From: a bacterium
GTDB taxonomy: Bacteria; UBP14; UBA6098; B30-G16
Direction: 5' to 3'
Assembly: GCA_027064665.1 (NCBI GenBank)
Contig: JAMOPH010000287.1
Span: 1-9,855, forward strand
DNA: 9,855 nucleotides
The notes below the pieces were generated by a model. It saw only the letters and a program-made list of their open reading frames with translations, searched no databases and was not told the origin of the DNA. Of the stretch, positions 5,977 through 9,855 are shown one piece after another. The translations under genes were made by a program, and so were the position numbers. Positions within the stretch are counted from its first letter, which is position 1. Each line of letters starts with the position of its first letter.

Positions 5977-7311
5977 ATGTATGGGAAGAATGCTAAAATT
6001 TTTATAGCCAATCTCGGATGTCCGAAGAACGAGGTTGACGGGGAAGTATGGGTTGGCAAACTCACCGCTGCGGGGTTTGAAATCACCCACAACCCACAGG
6101 AGGCAGATTATTTTTTTGTGAATTCCTGCGCCTTCATTGAGGATGCCCGCCGTGAATCCGCCGAAGTAATCAGGCAGTTGGGGAGAATAAAACAGAAAAA
6201 TGGTTCTAAAAAACTTTTTATAGTTGGATGCTGGGCGCAGAAAGAGGGCGAAAAACTTTTAGAAAAATTCCCTTTTGTGGACGGTGTACTGGGAAATTTG
6301 GACATTCAAAGCGCCTGCAAACATTTTATAAACAATCTAAACTCAGGTAATAAACTTCTCTATGTCCCGGACGATCCCGGAATGTGGTATCCAGTCGGAG
6401 AAGTTTTACCCAGAACTTATCCATATGCATATATAAAAATCGCTGATGGATGCGATAATTTTTGCTCTTACTGCATTCTTCCGCAGATAAAACACCGTTT
6501 TAGAAGCACTCCGATTGAACATATAATAGACCGAGCAAGATTTTTGGTGGAGCACAATTATAAGGAACTCGTTCTGGTGGCGCAGGAAACCAGCAGATAT
6601 GGTCAAGACCTCGGAGATGGAACCAATCTTATTACACTTCTGGAAAAACTTAACCAGATAGAAGGCGATTTTATAATCCGAGTCCTATATCTTCACCCTC
6701 TCAGAGTTACCAAAGAGTTAATAGATGCCATTGCATCGTTGCCAAAAGTCACAAATTATCTTGATATACCGCTCCAACACTACGATTCCGACATTCTCAG
6801 CGCTATGAACCGGGGATATGACTCCGACTACATTGAGAAAATGCTTGAGATGATAAAATCATCCGGCGCAGAATTCACTCTCAGAACCACATTTATAACC
6901 GGATTCCCCGGAGAAACCGACCAGCAGTTTGAAAATCTGCTCAACTTCGTCTCACGGGGAGAATTCACCCATATGGGTGTATTCCAGTATTCACCCGAGC
7001 CCGGAACGCCGGCGGCAGAGATGCCCAACAGAGTTTCCCCCGAAATCGCCTCCCTGCGTAAAGAACTCCTTGAGATGACTCAGGACCAGATTTCCTTTGA
7101 CCGCAACAGAGCCCTTGAGAACAAAATAACCTCAGCGCTTGTGGAGTCGCACACTCTCCGTGAAGACATTTCCATCGCAAGGATGGAGCAGGACGCCCCG
7201 GAAATTGACCGGCACATAAGAGTTCAGGGGCTCAAGCCCGTGGGAGAGTGGATTCGTGTCAGAATTATAAAAGCCCTGCCGCACGAGTTTCTGGGAATAA
7301 TGGAAGAGTAA
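5977..7311 (+). CDS. rimO: Ribosomal protein S12 methylthiotransferase RimO
   Basis: 444 residues from the ATG at 5977 (an in-frame TTG sits directly before it). RimO adds a methylthio group to an Asp of ribosomal protein S12 using two [4Fe-4S] clusters and S-adenosylmethionine. Seen: the N-terminal UPF0004 domain with the RimO-type ANLGCPKNEVDGE (C15) plus C51 (NSCAF) and C85 (VGCWAQ); radical SAM motif DGCDNFCSYC (C159, C163, C166); the barrel segments LVLVAQETSRYGQDLG, DIPLQHYDSDIL and FITGFPGET; and a C-terminal TRAM domain from about residue 383, ending at GIMEE. The CPKN signature and DIPLQH favour RimO over the tRNA enzyme MiaB. It is divergent from the radical SAM gene and convergent with the propeller gene. 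The first half is clearly more A/T-rich than the last third. Confidence 0.93.
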   Translation: MYGKNAKIFIANLGCPKNEVDGEVWVGKLTAAGFEITHNPQEADYFFVNSCAFIEDARRESAEVIRQLGRIKQKNGSKKLFIVGCWAQKEGEKLLEKFPFVDGVLGNLDIQSACKHFINNLNSGNKLLYVPDDPGMWYPVGEVLPRTYPYAYIKIADGCDNFCSYCILPQIKHRFRSTPIEHIIDRARFLVEHNYKELVLVAQETSRYGQDLGDGTNLITLLEKLNQIEGDFIIRVLYLHPLRVTKELIDAIASLPKVTNYLDIPLQHYDSDILSAMNRGYDSDYIEKMLEMIKSSGAEFTLRTTFITGFPGETDQQFENLLNFVSRGEFTHMGVFQYSPEPGTPAAEMPNRVSPEIASLRKELLEMTQDQISFDRNRALENKITSALVESHTLREDISIARMEQDAPEIDRHIRVQGLKPVGEWIRVRIIKALPHEFLGIMEE

Positions 7312-7335
7312 ATTTCCCCCGCCCTTTGATGGACA

Positions 7336-7359
7336 CAGATTGGCTGCCCGCGCCATCTG
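7336..7359. terminator. Weak hairpin between convergent genes
   Basis: CAGATTGGC and GCCATCTG can pair around a seven-base loop, with one bulged base, inside the 59-nt gap between the convergent ends of rimO and the propeller gene. On the plus strand it is followed only by CAAATTTTC, and there is no T-run on the other strand. It is a possible but poor terminator. Confidence 0.25.
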
Positions 7360-7370
7360 CAAATTTTCAT

Positions 7371-9692
7371 CTACCTGACGATGAGAATTTTTCCTTTCAG
7401 AATCCCCTGCTCCGATGGCGCAACAATTGAATACACCCCCGGCGCAACAGGTTCCCCGGCGGAATTTCTGCCATCCCACATAATGAATCCATCGTGCCCC
7501 TTCCAGTAGTGGGCAATTTCCCTAATCAGATTTCCTGCGGAGTCATATATCAGCAATGGCGCATCGTAGGGGATATTCCCAACATAGATGGGCGGAAGTA
7601 TGCCCCTTTGAGCAACCGCCGGGTTGGGATAAATCACCAGACTGTCGGGGGCGAAATCTGCGCTGTAGGGCGTGCGCAGAAGCACAAGCCCATCGTTGAA
7701 ACCAAACCACACATTTCCGCTTTTGCCATCGGTATAGACACCGCCCATAATGCTTGCGCTTATTATGCCAACGGCATCGTCCAAAAGCGGCGTTCTATCA
7801 GCGAGGGGCGCATCATCGGAATGGAAGGATTTAAAAGTGGAAAAGTAGCCATCACCGGTGAGCAGCGCGGCACCGTCAAGGGTGCCAATCCACAAATTGC
7901 CCATAGAATCTGCGGCAAGAGAAACCACGGTGGCAGAAAGTTCCTCCGGCATAGACACCTCGGTCACATATCCGCCCGGGTCCCAGTATGCCAAGCCATC
8001 CCCCGTGCCGAACCAAACCCTGCCGTCGGGGGTAATCGCTGTGGCATTGACCTCATCGCTGGGCAACAGCCCCACCAAGGATACAGCGTAATCATCTGAT
8101 TTGTCCGCAATTGTGCCCTGATGGTATATGACTGCGGCGCCGTATGCCGTTGCAACAGCAACTTTGTCCCAGTCGCAGGCGATAGCCCGAACCGCCTTGT
8201 GAGGCACTCCGTCGGACAAACCGAAAACAACAGCGCCGTAAGGGTCATCATACTTGTCGGGGGTCCACACCTTTATCGGCTTGTTGTCGTTGGATTGATA
8301 CGACACAACCCAGAGGTTGCCCGCCGGGTCAAGGCGGAAGCGATTGGCGATTGTGTAATACGGCGCAGAGCCGGATGTCGCAAGACAACTGGTGGTGTCG
8401 TTCCATATCTCCACCGTAAAATCGGGGTATATTTTAAGTATCCCGCGACCGTAACTGCCGAGCCATATAGTGCCATCCGAAGTTATAACTCCGGACTTAA
8501 TACGCCAGAAAAGGTCCCTCACGGCATTGATGACGGAAGTATCCACGGTGGAATATATGTGAGAGTAGAGCGTATAATAATCTAAAAACTCCCATTTCCC
8601 GCCGGAATATATATTTAATGCAGCGCCATCGGTAGTTACGAAAACCGTATCGCCCAGAAAGGTCTCATCAGAGATGGATGAGCCGAAAATCGTGTTGAAG
8701 AACTCCACATAGGAGGTATCCGCAAGAACTCCAAGCCCGTAGAAAGTGGCAAGATAATTTATCCCCCCGACTGAGACCATATCCTTCGCGCCACCACGGG
8801 GAGCATTCAGCACAATAGTATGCATTCTATTGTCGTCCGGGGAATAGAAAAAGATTCCGTCCTTATACATAATCCAGAGGGTGTCGTTGGCATCAACCAC
8901 ATCGTAGAGGGGATGTCTGACGAACCGCGCCGCCAGAGGCTTTTTGTGAATTTCGCCGTCGGCGAAGTAGAACAGGACAGCAGAGGCGTCAGACTGGGAG
9001 GACAGAACCCACAGGGTATCGTGGTGGACGCCCAGAGCCTCAGCTCCGCGGGACAACACCGTGCCAGAGGTCAGCGTGTCCACTACGGCGGCGGTGTCCC
9101 AGGTTGAAGGGAAGGTCAACTCCGCATCAACAGGGGCGAAAGCCACCCCGTATTCTGTGGCGACAAAGACTGTATCGTGCAGAAATTCTATATCTGCTGC
9201 GCCTGTCTGAGCGGGTAAATCGGCAAAATGCTCTACAAAATCTTTGAACTGAACCACCGAAAAACTTTCCGGCACGGGGTTAGCCCTTATAATCCCCCTG
9301 TCCGTGGCAATCCATAGGGCACCGGCGTGATATTTTATCTTGGAGAGGGAATAGAAATTCTCCGCAAGTTCGCCGGCGGTTTTCCATTTACCGTCTGCAA
9401 ACACCCCCACATACCCGTCGCGGGACACATACCACACTCTCCCCTCATCATCAACGCACAAAGATGGCACCGACATCCCGCCCAAACCGTCAACAGTGGT
9501 GTATATTCTGTATTCGCCGTCAAGGTCAAATTGGACCACGCCGCCCTCGGTGCCAAGCCACAGATACCGCCCATCATACACGATGCAGTTTGTGTTGTTT
9601 GCGTCGCCGAGCACCTCCCAGTTGCCCACAAATCCGCCGAACGCCGCTGAAAAAATCCACACGCTCACGGCTATAACAGCCTTCGCCCTCAA
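7371..9692 (-). CDS. Exported double beta-propeller protein with FlgD-like C-terminal domain (PorZ-like architecture)
   Basis: 773 residues, TTG start. Signal peptide about 1-20 (MRAKAV, hydrophobic core, AAFGG). Then 14 blade-type motifs of the two-component-regulator-propeller kind, e.g. LWLGTEGG (44), VWYVSRDG (86), LWIATDRG (126), IWLGSYGRG (409), VWFGTGDG (559), LWIGTLDG (600) and VWFGFNDG (661), enough for two seven-bladed propellers. The tail (about 686-773) is a FlgD-like beta-sandwich: VIYPNPAV, LLIYDSAGNLIRE, WDGRNSAGEPVAPGVYSIV, GKILIVR. This order and length match PorZ of the type IX secretion system, a surface protein of the attachment complex; homology is inferred from architecture only. 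The TTG start is supported by the strong GGAGAGGAG five bases upstream and by overlap with the preceding stop (TTGA), which implies coupling to the ABC ATPase gene. It could instead be an unrelated propeller protein sorted to the surface. Confidence 0.82.
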   Translation of the reverse strand: MRAKAVIAVSVWIFSAAFGGFVGNWEVLGDANNTNCIVYDGRYLWLGTEGGVVQFDLDGEYRIYTTVDGLGGMSVPSLCVDDEGRVWYVSRDGYVGVFADGKWKTAGELAENFYSLSKIKYHAGALWIATDRGIIRANPVPESFSVVQFKDFVEHFADLPAQTGAADIEFLHDTVFVATEYGVAFAPVDAELTFPSTWDTAAVVDTLTSGTVLSRGAEALGVHHDTLWVLSSQSDASAVLFYFADGEIHKKPLAARFVRHPLYDVVDANDTLWIMYKDGIFFYSPDDNRMHTIVLNAPRGGAKDMVSVGGINYLATFYGLGVLADTSYVEFFNTIFGSSISDETFLGDTVFVTTDGAALNIYSGGKWEFLDYYTLYSHIYSTVDTSVINAVRDLFWRIKSGVITSDGTIWLGSYGRGILKIYPDFTVEIWNDTTSCLATSGSAPYYTIANRFRLDPAGNLWVVSYQSNDNKPIKVWTPDKYDDPYGAVVFGLSDGVPHKAVRAIACDWDKVAVATAYGAAVIYHQGTIADKSDDYAVSLVGLLPSDEVNATAITPDGRVWFGTGDGLAYWDPGGYVTEVSMPEELSATVVSLAADSMGNLWIGTLDGAALLTGDGYFSTFKSFHSDDAPLADRTPLLDDAVGIISASIMGGVYTDGKSGNVWFGFNDGLVLLRTPYSADFAPDSLVIYPNPAVAQRGILPPIYVGNIPYDAPLLIYDSAGNLIREIAHYWKGHDGFIMWDGRNSAGEPVAPGVYSIVAPSEQGILKGKILIVR

Positions 9693-9855
9693 TTTCGCTC
9701 CTCTCCTATTATTTTTCCGTCCCTTAGGTGGATTATTCTGTGAGAGTGCCTTGCAATTTCCGGGTCGTGGGTGACAAGTATTACCGTTTTGCCCTCCCGG
9801 TTGAGGGAGTCAAGGATTTTCATAATTTCGGCGCCGGTTTTGGTGTCAAGGTTGC
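9689..9855 (-). CDS. ABC transporter ATP-binding protein, C-terminal end (MacB/LolD type; cut by the window edge)
   Basis: The last 54 codons of an ATPase entering from the right edge. Visible are the D-loop NLDTKTG, which directly follows Walker B in this family, then EIMKILDSLNREGKTVILVTHD, whose VTHD holds the switch (H-loop) His, and the terminal IIHLRDGKIIGEE strand. The wording LDTKTGAEIM...VILVTHDPEIA...RDGKI resembles the MacB/LolD/FtsE group, which pairs with FtsX-type permeases to move lipoproteins or other substrates from the inner membrane by mechanotransmission. Walker A and the signature motif lie outside the window. The TGA (9691-9689) overlaps the TTG start of the propeller gene, so the two are one operon. 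No permease gene is visible; one may lie upstream. Confidence 0.85.
   Translation of the reverse strand, partial: NLDTKTGAEIMKILDSLNREGKTVILVTHDPEIARHSHRIIHLRDGKIIGEERN
9698..9706 (-). promoter_or_regulatory. Shine-Dalgarno deciding the TTG start of the propeller gene
   Basis: GGAGAGGAG on the minus strand ends five bases before the TTG at 9692. It lies inside the last codons of the ABC ATPase gene and makes TTG a credible start in spite of its rarity; no in-frame ATG precedes the signal peptide. Confidence 0.75.

Noticed and set aside
7494..8099. 201-codon plus-strand frame opposite the propeller gene
   Set aside because: The minus-strand frame carries the propeller repeats and FlgD-like tail. 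The plus-strand product has no domain and no ribosome-binding site.
1..9855. CRISPR array, tRNA, rRNA, IS element or phage gene
   Set aside because: I looked on both strands for repeated spacers, terminal inverted repeats, transposase or integrase motifs and tRNA-like cloverleaf segments and saw none I could support.

Overview
The window looks like chromosomal DNA from a diderm bacterium, probably of the FCB group or a neighbouring candidate phylum. The basis is two exported proteins that end in FlgD-like or gliding-motility-associated (CHU_C) beta-sandwich domains, of the kind used as type IX secretion sorting or anchoring tails. The rest is core metabolism. I see no plasmid, phage, IS, CRISPR, rRNA or tRNA signature, and I cannot name the species.

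Layout. (1) 3-476, minus: 5' part of a molybdopterin-oxidoreductase-like gene running off the left edge. (2) 477-750: divergent A/T-rich promoter region with an operator-like dyad at 525-549. (3) 751-1293, plus: AhpD/carboxymuconolactone-decarboxylase-family protein with a strong Shine-Dalgarno and a rho-independent terminator at 1320-1353. (4) 1356-5821, minus, in transcription order: radical SAM/SPASM-like protein, thrS, a small exported cysteine-rich CHU_C-tailed protein, and rsmD. thrS also has a plausible promoter of its own. (5) 5977-7311, plus, divergent from (4): rimO. (6) 7371-9855, minus: the last 54 codons of a MacB/LolD-type ABC ATPase, overlapping by TTGA the TTG start of a 773-residue double beta-propeller protein with a FlgD-like tail. 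The latter ends tail-to-tail with rimO.

How the genes fit together. thrS (tRNA charging), rsmD (16S rRNA methylation) and rimO (S12 methylthiolation) form a translation-related neighbourhood. Two cell-surface genes are threaded through it. The ABC ATPase and propeller protein are translationally coupled and probably act in the envelope. The propeller protein has the architecture of PorZ of the type IX secretion system (two seven-bladed propellers plus a C-terminal beta-sandwich), although I see no other secretion component here.

The most interesting observations are: a divergent pair of promoters that would both start transcription at the start codon (leaderless mRNAs for rimO and the radical SAM gene); three enzymes with an unexpected residue at a family-defining position (Asp for the third Fe-S Cys in the molybdopterin protein, Lys for the proton-relay Glu in the AhpD-like protein, SPPY for the D/N-PP-F/Y motif in RsmD); the PorZ-like architecture; and a base-composition step inside rimO. 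I do not see a clearly novel multi-gene system.
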